NCBI RefSeq assembly: GCF_900107755.1
Contig: NZ_FNQR01000002.1
Location: 248,001 to 312,000 of the forward strand
DNA length: 64,000 nt
Direction of reading: 5' to 3'
From: Thalassobacillus cyri
GTDB taxonomy: Bacteria > Bacillota > Bacilli > Bacillales > Halobacillaceae
Position 1 is the first letter of the stretch, and each line of letters starts with the position of its first letter. The notes beneath the pieces are model-generated. The model had not been told where the DNA came from, did no database searches, and was given only the letters and a program-made list of their open reading frames with translations. The translations under genes were made by a program, and so were the position numbers. Below, in pieces: positions 18,209 through 25,922 of the stretch.

Positions 18209-19023
18209 GCAGACCAATCCCATGTGCACTGACCATAGCGGGCAGCGATTCAAGTGGAGGAGCGGGGATACAGGCTGATTTGAAAACTTTTCAAGAACTG
18301 AAAAGCTATGGCATGTCTGTCATCACTTCTGTCACCGCTCAAAATACTACTGGTGTGCAAGGGGTGCATCATTTGCCTCCAGTGATGATAAAACAACAGC
18401 TTGAAGCGATACAAGCAGATATGCCGCTCCATGCGCTCAAAACTGGCATGATTGCAGATATCCGTATGATGAAAGTGGTCGCAGAAGCGATACCTTATTT
18501 CCAGGCTCCTTATGTCATGGATCCTGTAATGGTAGCAACAAGCGGAGACGTGTTAATGGAATCTGAAGCTCGTTTTTATTTACGAGAGCATTTGATTCCT
18601 CTTACAAACCTGGTGACACCAAATATACCGGAAGCGGAAATGATTACGGAAAAAAACATCGAATCGGCAGCCGATATGGAAGCTTCCGCAGAACACATCG
18701 TACATGGTTTCGGTGCGGGAGCGGCACTTGTCAAAGGCGGTCATCGAATGGGGGAGGCGCTGGATGTATTGTACGATGGAAAGAAGATGTATCGGTTCAC
18801 CTCTGATCGCATTACCACTAAAAACACGCATGGTACTGGCTGTACCTATTCAGCAGCCATTACTGCATATTTAAGTCAAGGGGTCCCATTAGAGGAAGCG
18901 GTGAGGCGTGCGAAGGTCTATATCACTGCTGGGATCCGTCATGGCTTTTCTATCGGAAAAGGGAACGGACCGACGAATCACTGGGCGATACGTGAGGAGG
19001 GAGCTCGTGATGAATGTCATTGA
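18205..19023 (+). CDS. thiD: Hydroxymethylpyrimidine / phosphomethylpyrimidine kinase
   Basis: 272 residues, a ribokinase-fold enzyme that phosphorylates HMP and HMP-P. Seen are the N-terminal TIAGSDSSGGAGIQADLKTF, the central KTGMIAD and PVMVATSG, and the C-terminal anion hole NTHGTGCTYSAAI. The ATG at 18205 overlaps the tenA stop. It ends 14 bases inside thiM. Confidence 0.94.
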   Translation: MSRPIPCALTIAGSDSSGGAGIQADLKTFQELKSYGMSVITSVTAQNTTGVQGVHHLPPVMIKQQLEAIQADMPLHALKTGMIADIRMMKVVAEAIPYFQAPYVMDPVMVATSGDVLMESEARFYLREHLIPLTNLVTPNIPEAEMITEKNIESAADMEASAEHIVHGFGAGAALVKGGHRMGEALDVLYDGKKMYRFTSDRITTKNTHGTGCTYSAAITAYLSQGVPLEEAVRRAKVYITAGIRHGFSIGKGNGPTNHWAIREEGARDECH

Positions 19024-19783
19024 AGAAGTGCGTAATCACACACCGCTTGTCCATCATTTGACCAATCAAGTCGTCATGAATTTCACAGCGAATGGGCTGT
19101 TAGCTTTTGGAGGTGCTCCCGTCATGGCTAAGGCTGATGAAGAAGCAGCTTCGATGGCTTTTAATGCCGATGGTGTGTTGATCAATATCGGAACACTGAC
19201 CGCTGCAGAGATTCCAGCAATGATTCGTGCTGGTAAAGCAGCCAATGAAAAGGGTATCCCGGTTGTGCTCGATCCGGTCGGGGTTGCGGCAACGCCATTT
19301 CGCAGGCGTGCCGTCGAGGAAATATTACAAACAGTCAAACCTGCAGCAATCAAAGGAAATGCAGCTGAACTTGCAAACCTTGTCGATATTTCCTGGGAAA
19401 TGAAAGGTGTCGAATCGCGCGGTGAAGGAGATGCCGAAGAAGTGGCCGAGCGAGTAGCCCGTCAATACAACACCCTGGCGGTTGTCACTGGAGCAACAGA
19501 TGTCATTTGTAATGGAAATCGCCTGGAAAAAAATGAAACTGGTCATCCTTTACTTGCAAAAGTCACAGGGGCAGGCTGTTTGCTCGGTTCTATTTTGACT
19601 GCATGTTTTACTACAGAAGGGATCGCGGAAATGCAAGCATTTGCCGCCGTTGAGTTTTATGGTTTAGCAGCTGAATATGCGGCTGCGGACCCTGCAGTGA
19701 GTGGTTCGGGTACGTTTGTACCCAGGTTCATTGATGCTTTATCGTTGACTTCCTCACAGCTTCAAAGGGGATTTCAAGAATGA
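19010..19783 (+). CDS. thiM: Hydroxyethylthiazole kinase
   Basis: 257 residues of the ThiM family: HTPLVHHLTNQVVMNFTAN at the start, GAPVMAKADEEA, LDPVGVAATPFRR, and the phosphate loop VTGAGCLLGSI near residue 190. It phosphorylates the thiazole moiety that ThiW is expected to import. ATG at 19010 follows a GAGGAGGG site within the end of thiD; the frame is open further upstream but inside thiD. Confidence 0.95.
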   Translation: MNVIEEVRNHTPLVHHLTNQVVMNFTANGLLAFGGAPVMAKADEEAASMAFNADGVLINIGTLTAAEIPAMIRAGKAANEKGIPVVLDPVGVAATPFRRRAVEEILQTVKPAAIKGNAAELANLVDISWEMKGVESRGEGDAEEVAERVARQYNTLAVVTGATDVICNGNRLEKNETGHPLLAKVTGAGCLLGSILTACFTTEGIAEMQAFAAVEFYGLAAEYAAADPAVSGSGTFVPRFIDALSLTSSQLQRGFQE

Positions 19784-20397
19784 ATTTGGCAAGTAGACTG
19801 CGAAAATATCTGATTATGGGAAGTACGAATTGCACCCGTGATCCGGTAGAAATTTTACTGGAGGCCATTGAGGGTGGGATCACCGCTTTTCAATATCGAG
19901 AGAAAGGTGAAGGAGCTTTACAAGGAAAAGAAAAACTGGAATTAGGACTGAAGCTTAGAAGGATTTGTAAGGAACATGAAGTGCTGTTTATCGTTAACGA
20001 TGATACCGATCTGGTTGAATCACTGGATGCGGATGGTGTTCATGTGGGCCAGGATGACATATCGCCCAGCGATTTGCGAGAAGTTTTTCCTGACAGAGTG
20101 ATAGGATTGTCCGTATCAAACTGGAGGGAAGTGGAGAAAAGTCCAACAGAACATATTGACTACTTTGGAGCCGGCCCGCTTTTTCCTACTACTACCAAAG
20201 CCGATGCAAAAAAACCCGTTGGGACTGCGTGGGTCAAGGAGCTAAGGGATAACTTTCCCTCTATACCTATAGTTGGAATAGGAGGTATTAACCGCGAAAA
20301 TGCGCCTTCTATCGTTTCAGCGGGTGCCGATGGTGTGGCGGTCATCAGCGCTATCACGCGGGCAGAAAACATCCCACAATCAGTAAAACAGCTTTAA
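19780..20397 (+). CDS. thiE: Thiamine-phosphate synthase
   Basis: 205 residues, TIM-barrel ThiE: FQYREKGEGALQG, VNDDTDLVESLDADGVHVGQDD, DYFGAGPLFPTTTKADAK, and the phosphate-binding VGIGGIN and GVAVISAI. It joins HMP pyrophosphate and thiazole phosphate to thiamine phosphate. The ATG overlaps the thiM stop (ATGA). As the last gene of the operon it completes a salvage route: thiazole and pyrimidine kinases plus the joining enzyme, with no de novo thiC or thiG in view. Confidence 0.95.
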   Translation: MNLASRLRKYLIMGSTNCTRDPVEILLEAIEGGITAFQYREKGEGALQGKEKLELGLKLRRICKEHEVLFIVNDDTDLVESLDADGVHVGQDDISPSDLREVFPDRVIGLSVSNWREVEKSPTEHIDYFGAGPLFPTTTKADAKKPVGTAWVKELRDNFPSIPIVGIGGINRENAPSIVSAGADGVAVISAITRAENIPQSVKQL

Positions 20398-20401
20398 CCG
20401 T

Positions 20402-20445
20402 CTTCCCCAGGAGAACCAGAAAATGGATCTCCTGGGGAAGTTTTT
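20402..20445 (+). terminator. Terminator of the thiamine operon
   Basis: CTTCCCCAGGAGA / TCTCCTGGGGAAG forms a perfect 13-bp stem followed by five T. Confidence 0.92.
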
Positions 20446-20619
20446 GTGATACGAGCTTGAAATTTCATGATGGATACGCCAATATGATAATAAGTATAAG
20501 TTCATCTCGAACAACTTCTAATTGATAACGATGCATAGTAAAATAGAATATATTCCAAAGGAAACCAGTCTACAGCGAAATGTAAGCGTGTTCATAGGTT
20601 TTTAGCAGGGAGGAGAAAT

Positions 20620-21924
20620 ATGATGGAGCTAAGTCTGTCTCAACGGCAAACGACGAACCTGGCTATGACAACGGAATTACGACAGGCGATATCATTGCTG
20701 CAATTCTCTTCGATGGAACTGACAGCGTATATCCAAGAACAAGCACTGGAAAATCCGCTGATTGAATTAAAGGAAAGAACACCAGAGGTCGACCACGAAC
20801 CTGTCTATCAGCAGAGGTCCTATCACTCAGGTGCCAGTCCGCTTGATTTTGCTACCAGGGAAAAAGATATAAGAGAGGATATATGGGAGCAGGCAAGCCT
20901 ATTAGATTTGCCTGACGTAGAAAGGCTGCTGATGCAATACCTGATATGGAATTTAGATGACAATGGCTACCTTCCTATTCCAGCGTCCGAGATTGCTGAT
21001 GAATTTGGGCTGCCGGCCGATCAAGTGGCAGGGGTTATTGATACACTGCAATACCTTGACCCTATTGGTGTTGGAACTGGAAATCTATCAGACTATCTTA
21101 CCTTTCAATTACGACAGTTGCATGAAGATAACGTATTGGCTGAACAAATCGTCACAAACCACCTGGAACTGCTCGCGGAAAAAAAATGGCGTTTGCTGGC
21201 TGAAAAATTGAATGCACCTCTTTCAGAAGTACATCAAGCGGTAGAATTGATTCAACAGTTAAGACCTAAGCCTTTTGCGGGTATCGCGAAGTCACCCGCA
21301 GAATATATGCATCCCGATATAACCGTAAAGAAGCATCAAGGGGAGTATAAGATTGTTCTCCATGACAGTTATTTACCTTCCATCCACGTAAATACGAATT
21401 ACCGCACCTTGATTAATAAAAATGACCAGACGGCAAAATATGTAAAGGATAATTACCAAAAGGCTTTATGGTTGATTAATAGCATTGAACAGCGACAGGC
21501 CACAATGATGAAAATTGCCAAAGTGCTTGTGGAAAAGCAAGCAGGATTTTTCGAAGAAGGATTCACGGCTATCCGGCCCCTGACCCTGAAAGAAGTGGCC
21601 GAAGCAATCGGAGTCCATGAGTCCACCGTAAGCAGGGCCAAAGCGAATAAAGTGATTCAAACACCTCAAGGGTGCTTTGAATTAAGTATCTTTTTCACTT
21701 CCAAACTCAGTAGTGAATCCGGTAACGATACATCTTCCGCTAGAGTGAAAGCTTTATTAAAAAGTTTGATCGAAACGGAGGATAAGCGTAAGCCGATATC
21801 CGATCAGAAGATTTCCGACCATTTTAAAACAAAAGAAGGAATAACAGTGTCACGGAGGACGGTGGCTAAATATAGGGAAGAACTCCATATTCCTGCCTCT
21901 TCCAAACGTAAACGACTCTCGTAA
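20620..21924 (+). CDS. rpoN: RNA polymerase sigma-54 factor
   Basis: 434 residues. Region I at the N-terminus is glutamine/leucine-rich (LSLSQRQTTNLAMTTELRQAISLLQ). The core-binding domain follows, then the HTH (TLKEVAEAIGVHESTVSRAK), and at the C-terminus the RpoN box variant SRRTVAKYREELHIP. This is SigL in Bacillus terms, needing an AAA+ activator. The start at ATG 20620 follows GGGAGGAGAAAT; the next codon is also ATG. No sigma-54 dependent activator is in the window. Confidence 0.95.
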   Translation: MMELSLSQRQTTNLAMTTELRQAISLLQFSSMELTAYIQEQALENPLIELKERTPEVDHEPVYQQRSYHSGASPLDFATREKDIREDIWEQASLLDLPDVERLLMQYLIWNLDDNGYLPIPASEIADEFGLPADQVAGVIDTLQYLDPIGVGTGNLSDYLTFQLRQLHEDNVLAEQIVTNHLELLAEKKWRLLAEKLNAPLSEVHQAVELIQQLRPKPFAGIAKSPAEYMHPDITVKKHQGEYKIVLHDSYLPSIHVNTNYRTLINKNDQTAKYVKDNYQKALWLINSIEQRQATMMKIAKVLVEKQAGFFEEGFTAIRPLTLKEVAEAIGVHESTVSRAKANKVIQTPQGCFELSIFFTSKLSSESGNDTSSARVKALLKSLIETEDKRKPISDQKISDHFKTKEGITVSRRTVAKYREELHIPASSKRKRLS

Positions 21925-21925
21925 A

Positions 21926-21973
21926 AAAAACTGTCTCTCGGGATCTTTATTCGATTCCTTGAGGCAGTTTTTC
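21926..21973 (+). terminator. Terminator after rpoN
   Basis: AAAACTG-T-CTC / GAG-G-CAGTTTT arms with an internal mismatch, preceded by an A-run and followed by a T-run. Confidence 0.65.
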
Positions 21974-22002
21974 TCATATCTTTTTTTTCCAAGACGGAAG
22001 GT

Positions 22003-22170
22003 TCATTCGCAGTTGAACGTTCTGTTTGACGCCGAAAGTTCATTTAACAGCCGATCGAGCGTCTGAGAGGCTTCAATCAACTCATCATCCAAGGGATCAT
22101 GATGATAAAGGGAATACATATATATACGCATTTCTTCTATTTTCTGCTCTAAGTCTTCTAAGTTGTTCAT
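22003..22170 (-). CDS. Spo0E-like aspartyl-phosphate phosphatase
   Basis: 55 residues: NNLEDLEQKIEEMRIYMYSL followed by the signature region EASQTLDRLLNEL, matching the SQxLD motif of Spo0E-family phosphatases, which dephosphorylate Spo0A~P and delay sporulation. ATG at 22170 follows a GGGGGTGG site; a TTG 15 bases upstream overlaps that site. The short coiled-hairpin length is normal for the family. It supports a spore-forming host. Confidence 0.85.
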   Translation of the reverse strand: MNNLEDLEQKIEEMRIYMYSLYHHDPLDDELIEASQTLDRLLNELSASNRTFNCE

Positions 22171-22380
22171 AATGGCCACCCCCAAATTTATCTATTACGG
22201 TGTAACGTTTTTGGTGAATAGGAATGATAAAGGAAGTCTAATTTATTTTATTCTTTCCTTTGAGGGAAGTGACAAAACCTAAATTTTAAAATATCGAGGA
22301 GAATGCAGCAGCGTCATTATGAGGAAATAATAGTTATTAGCTAATTTTCCGATATATTGGCTAGACGCTATTTCCATACA

Positions 22381-22412
22381 AAAAGCCAGTATGCTGATGC
22401 ATACTGGCGTTT
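22381..22412 (-). terminator. Terminator of the S15 peptidase gene
   Basis: GCCAGTATGC / GCATACTGGC is a perfect 10-bp stem with a 4-base loop; the minus-strand transcript continues into a U-run. No gene is seen between 22186 and 22380. Confidence 0.85.
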
Positions 22413-22415
22413 GAT

Positions 22416-24197
22416 TTACTTCACTAATGGCAGCTGGATGTAGCTGCTTGCAGGATCGATTGTTATTTTTGTTCCGCCTTCAGGGCGAAGCGTGTAATCG
22501 TAATCAGTAGAAATGATCACGACGCCAAGTTGGTGGCCAGCTTCAAAAACATAGTCATCCGGCTGCATATCCCACTGGAAAGTATATTCCTTCCCTGGTG
22601 AGAGAGACTTCGCTTTCCAATCGGAGTTGATATTTTGCGGATCCATCCAGCCACGTGTGATGATTTCCGCCCCTTCATTGCTATGATCCACTAACAGAGC
22701 GGTAAGGTTAGCGGTTGGCCGGTCAAATTCAGCACGGAGAAAAACCTCCGGTACACCACTAAGCCGAATTTGCTTATCTAAAGGTTCCGTTAAGTAGGCT
22801 GCGAGGTTATCCTTATTCCCATTCAAATCCTTTACCAATGTTTCTGCGCTACGAGTCGGATCATCGATGATCGTAGCTTCTGTTTTGTTATTATTCGATA
22901 CCGGCGAGAAGCTGAGGGAGCCAAGCCCTTCTTCCACACTGAAGTGGAGTTTCGTGTCTTCAGCGTCTTCGGCAGGCCAGGCATCCATTGTTTCCCAGGA
23001 TTGATCTTCCCGCTGGATATCTACCATCGGCTCGTTCATGATGCCATTTTCCACATCATATAACCAATAATCGAACCATTTGTTCAAAGTAGTCATCCAC
23101 TCTTCCTGCCGGACATAATAAGGATCGGTATGCCCTCTTTGGTGAAGCCACATTTTTCTTGGCACATTATTCTTTTCTAAAGCTTCCCACCACTGTTGGA
23201 ATTGTTCTGTTTTTACATTCCAATCATTCAATCCATGGACAAGCAATACGCTGGCTTCGATATTCTTGGCGTCCTTTACATAATTGCGGGCGTACCAGTA
23301 GTCATTGTAGTCGCCGGTTTCCCGTTCCTGTCCTTCTGTTAATTCCTTCATCTGTTCGGCGCACACTTCTGGATTTTCCCGAGTCATCACAGCTTTTGCA
23401 AGTACATCCGTATCTTCGCCTTGATAACCTCCTGGAGCTATAACAGCACCATTAGATCGGTAATAATCGTACCAATCACTAATTGCTCCAATCGGTACAA
23501 TCGTCTCCAACCCGTCAACACCAGTAGTAGCAACAGCATTCGGTAAGGTACCATTATAGGAAACCCCTGCCATCCCGACTTTCCCAGTCGACCAATCGGC
23601 AGTTACCAGTTCCCCATTTTCATTATAGGCTTCCGCGCGCCCATTCAGCCAATCAACGACTGCTTTTGTCCCTTCCACCTCCTGGTAATCACCAGTGGTA
23701 GGGCAACCGTTCGACTGACCGGTTCCAATACTTTCTGCAGCAATGAAAGCATAGCCGCGTGGAACGAAGTAATCATCTAAGTAACCAGGCAGCCCTGCTG
23801 GGTTACTTTCCCCGGTAAGAAGCGGTTTGCCAGGATGGTTGACGACGTTCAGTTCTTTATTGACATCATAAAATTCCAATGGGAACTTAAGGCCTGCGTA
23901 ATAAGGGCTCATCGTATAAAGTACCGGCACATCCAGCCCCTCTTCTGTTTCAGCTGGACGAATAATCTTGGCATGGACACGATCAAGTTCACCATCATTG
24001 TCGCTGTCGACCGTGGTTTCAATATAGACCTCTTCCTCGATAGCATCATCCAGTGAATAAATTGGCTGGGTCATCCCATTCTCAATATCAATGTTCGTGT
24101 TGTATGTATCGTCGGTGTCATTGACAGGCGCAGCGTCAGCAGTCGTGGGAACGATCAGACTTGCGCAAAGCATAAGCATGAGTCCTGTCTTTTTCAC
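22416..24197 (-). CDS. Secreted S15-family peptidase / CocE-type acyl hydrolase (Xaa-Pro dipeptidyl-peptidase-like)
   Basis: 593 residues from GTG at 24197, seven bases after AAAGGAGGA. A signal peptide (VKKTGLMLMLCASLIVPTTADA) ends at an AxA-like site. The alpha/beta hydrolase core has the nucleophile serine in GMAGVSYNGTLP, an aspartate in HGLNDWNV and a histidine in HQRGHTDP. The C-terminal part is the jelly-roll XPD_C domain (VPEVFLRAEFDRPTANLTALLVD region). It is probably an extracellular peptidase or esterase. It is an isolated gene with its own terminator. Confidence 0.9.
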   Translation of the reverse strand: MKKTGLMLMLCASLIVPTTADAAPVNDTDDTYNTNIDIENGMTQPIYSLDDAIEEEVYIETTVDSDNDGELDRVHAKIIRPAETEEGLDVPVLYTMSPYYAGLKFPLEFYDVNKELNVVNHPGKPLLTGESNPAGLPGYLDDYFVPRGYAFIAAESIGTGQSNGCPTTGDYQEVEGTKAVVDWLNGRAEAYNENGELVTADWSTGKVGMAGVSYNGTLPNAVATTGVDGLETIVPIGAISDWYDYYRSNGAVIAPGGYQGEDTDVLAKAVMTRENPEVCAEQMKELTEGQERETGDYNDYWYARNYVKDAKNIEASVLLVHGLNDWNVKTEQFQQWWEALEKNNVPRKMWLHQRGHTDPYYVRQEEWMTTLNKWFDYWLYDVENGIMNEPMVDIQREDQSWETMDAWPAEDAEDTKLHFSVEEGLGSLSFSPVSNNNKTEATIIDDPTRSAETLVKDLNGNKDNLAAYLTEPLDKQIRLSGVPEVFLRAEFDRPTANLTALLVDHSNEGAEIITRGWMDPQNINSDWKAKSLSPGKEYTFQWDMQPDDYVFEAGHQLGVVIISTDYDYTLRPEGGTKITIDPASSYIQLPLVK

Positions 24198-24475
24198 ACC
24201 ATCTTCCTCCTTTATTGTCATATAGCTTGAAGTATAAGGGAAAATTGTCAATGGTTTATTGAAAAATCTGAAAACAATGCTTTTGTCGTATGAAATTAGG
24301 ACAAATAGATTAGGTGGAAAAGTCTATTGCCAGGGGGTAGTGTATGATCTGGCGGAGGAGTTCACTCTATCAGGGTATTACATACAAAAGCATTGTGGGG
24401 GAGGTCACTTCTGTAATCCATCACATGGTATATAATAACAATATAGTCTTCATTTCGATTGGAGGTCGAAAGGAT

Positions 24476-24931
24476 ATGAAAAGGCACGAAGCGTTATACC
24501 CTTTATCCCATCACCATCATCATGCGCTTGTTACTGCGGTAGAGTTGAAAAAAGCGGGCACGGAGAAGACGGAAAAAAGTTTGCAGGAGTATCGCAGGAG
24601 TGTGATTGATTTTTGGAACCAGGACGGCCGGGGGCATTTTCGTGATGAAGAAGAAGTGCTGCTTCCCCTGTACGCTCAGTATGGAAATGTCGATCAAGAG
24701 CCGATCAGGAAGATGCTGATCCAGCATGCACAAATTAGAGGCATGGTCGAACAGATCCGTGAGCAGCCGCGCTTAACAGCGGAACAGTTTCGCGAATTAG
24801 GAGAACTGCTGGACGACCATGTCAGGTTAGAAGAACGGACAATTTTTCCAATGATTGAAGAAGCAGTACCAAAAAAACTGCTATATCAGGCTAACGGCCG
24901 CTTTCATCGAGATTCCGTCAGTGGCAGATAA
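24476..24931 (+). CDS. Hemerythrin-like (HHE) cation-binding protein
   Basis: 151 residues with a histidine-rich start (LSHHHHHALV) and further metal-site residues in HFRDEEEVLLP, HAQIRGMVEQI and LDDHVRLEERTIFP, matching the four-helix HHE domain that binds a di-iron centre. The role may be oxygen or iron sensing, or stress protection. ATG at 24476 is preceded by GGAGGTCGAAAGG; upstream in-frame codons include a TATAAT-like promoter box at 24431 and are rejected. Confidence 0.85.
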   Translation: MKRHEALYPLSHHHHHALVTAVELKKAGTEKTEKSLQEYRRSVIDFWNQDGRGHFRDEEEVLLPLYAQYGNVDQEPIRKMLIQHAQIRGMVEQIREQPRLTAEQFRELGELLDDHVRLEERTIFPMIEEAVPKKLLYQANGRFHRDSVSGR

Positions 24932-24956
24932 ATGGATTATATCCCGGGAAATAATT

Positions 24957-24993
24957 AAGAGGCACTAATCCTACATCGATTAGTGCCTCTTTT
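24957..24993 (+). terminator. Terminator after the hemerythrin gene
   Basis: AAGAGGCACTAATC / GATTAGTGCCTCTT is a perfect 14-bp stem with a 7-base loop and T-run. Confidence 0.92.
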
Positions 24994-25008
24994 ACGATAG
25001 CTACACGC

Positions 25009-25146
25009 GTTAAGTCAGAACATTGCTTCGTTAGGTCGGAACTTATGACCGTTAGGGCAGAAGGTTGCGTAGTTAGGACAGAACAGTCTTCCGGTAGGGC
25101 GGGACACACGCGAGTGAGGACAAAACATCCACGCAGCAGAACATCA
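25009..25146. repeat. 21-bp tandem repeat array (about six and a half units)
   Basis: Degenerate units GTTAGGnCnGAAC... start at 25009, 25030, 25051, 25072, 25093 and 25114, with a partial unit at 25135. The spacing is exactly 21 bases each time although the bases between are divergent. The same unit and period occur at 7644-7700. No convincing gene covers it; the open frame across it simply reflects the period being divisible by three. Confidence 0.8.
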
Positions 25147-25183
25147 GGGAAGGAAAACTCTGTTTAACTTCTCCCGATATATA

Positions 25184-25215
25184 AAAACAGCAGAGACATC
25201 CATCTCTGCTGTTTT
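25184..25215 (-). terminator. Terminator of the formate dehydrogenase operon
   Basis: AAAACAGCAGAGA / TCTCTGCTGTTTT flanks a short loop, giving a minus-strand hairpin followed by a U-run just after the last gene of the operon. Confidence 0.85.
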
Positions 25216-25224
25216 CCGTTACCT

Positions 25225-25431
25225 TTATCCATTTACTTCAAATCCGGAGTCGGCGACTGCCTGGGTAAAGTCCTGCCAGGAAGCGGCTTTTTCATCGAAT
25301 GAGACCGTTGCCAGTCCCAGGTTGGAATTAACCTCCACGTTCCGAACGCCCCACACGTCATATAATATTTCTTCGATACGTGCCTCATCTCCCTTATGGA
25401 AATCAGTTATTGAAAATGTACGTGTAATCAA
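25225..25431 (-). CDS. HMA-like (heavy-metal-associated fold) small protein without the metal cysteines
   Basis: 68 residues with the beta-alpha-beta pattern of HMA domains (TRTFSITDF...RIEEILYDVWGVRNVEVNSNLGLATVSFDE...FTQAVADSGFEV), but the usual CxxC metal site is absent. The only plausible start is TTG overlapping the stop of the DUF1641 gene, with AAAGGGTGATC upstream. It is the third gene behind formate dehydrogenase. It may be a scaffold or a maturation helper rather than a metal chaperone; that is inference. Confidence 0.7.
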   Translation of the reverse strand: MITRTFSITDFHKGDEARIEEILYDVWGVRNVEVNSNLGLATVSFDEKAASWQDFTQAVADSGFEVNG

Positions 25432-25922
25432 TGTTGATCACCCTTTTCTTCTAACCCTTTACCCATTCCATTCAAAAAGCTGACCACGGTGGAAAGGGCG
25501 GTAACTACATGAGGGTCACGCAGAGATTTCATCAATCCCCATAGGTTGGTTTTTTCCGATTTTTCTGCGTGAGTGGAGGCTGATTCAATCCCTTGCTGAA
25601 CACTTGCGAGCATTGTGTTCAATTTTTCAGGCTCTAGATGACCGACAAAACCTAAAGTATAAAACGTGTTTTTGATTGTGTGGTGGATATTTGGCTGGTT
25701 GATTTGCTCTACTGCGATGGTGCCGATTTTTTCACGCGCGCTCAGAAATCCTTTCATAATATCGAGCGCTCCCGTCGCTTCTAATTGCTCGACAATTTCA
25801 AGCATACTGGCAATTGCCTGTTTATTATCAGCAATCTGATTCATTAATGCTGCTATTTCTTTATGTTGCTGTTCTTCAGCAGTCGATTGCTGGGTATCAA
25901 TTTGCTGTATCGCTTTGGCCAT
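25428..25922 (-). CDS. DUF1641 protein, YrhD-like
   Basis: 164 residues, mostly helical. The conserved centre LEATGALDIMKGFLSAREKIGTIAVEQ is split by short loops, and the C-terminus ends in VSFLNGMGKGLEEKG. DUF1641 proteins (YrhD in Bacillus subtilis) are encoded next to the formate dehydrogenase-like YrhE, as here. The gene overlaps the dehydrogenase end by 26 bases. Its role is unknown; fixed linkage suggests assembly or membrane tethering of the enzyme. Confidence 0.85.
   Translation of the reverse strand: MAKAIQQIDTQQSTAEEQQHKEIAALMNQIADNKQAIASMLEIVEQLEATGALDIMKGFLSAREKIGTIAVEQINQPNIHHTIKNTFYTLGFVGHLEPEKLNTMLASVQQGIESASTHAEKSEKTNLWGLMKSLRDPHVVTALSTVVSFLNGMGKGLEEKGDQH

Noticed and set aside
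20446-20619. Sigma-54 dependent promoter near rpoN
   Set aside because: No TGGCAC-N5-TTGC element could be found here or in front of other genes in the window.
24918-25109. 63-codon minus-strand frame over the 21-bp array
   Set aside because: A period divisible by three keeps any frame open; there is no ribosome site and no core structure.
25009-25146. CRISPR array
   Set aside because: Units are 21 bp with no unique spacers, no leader and no cas genes nearby.
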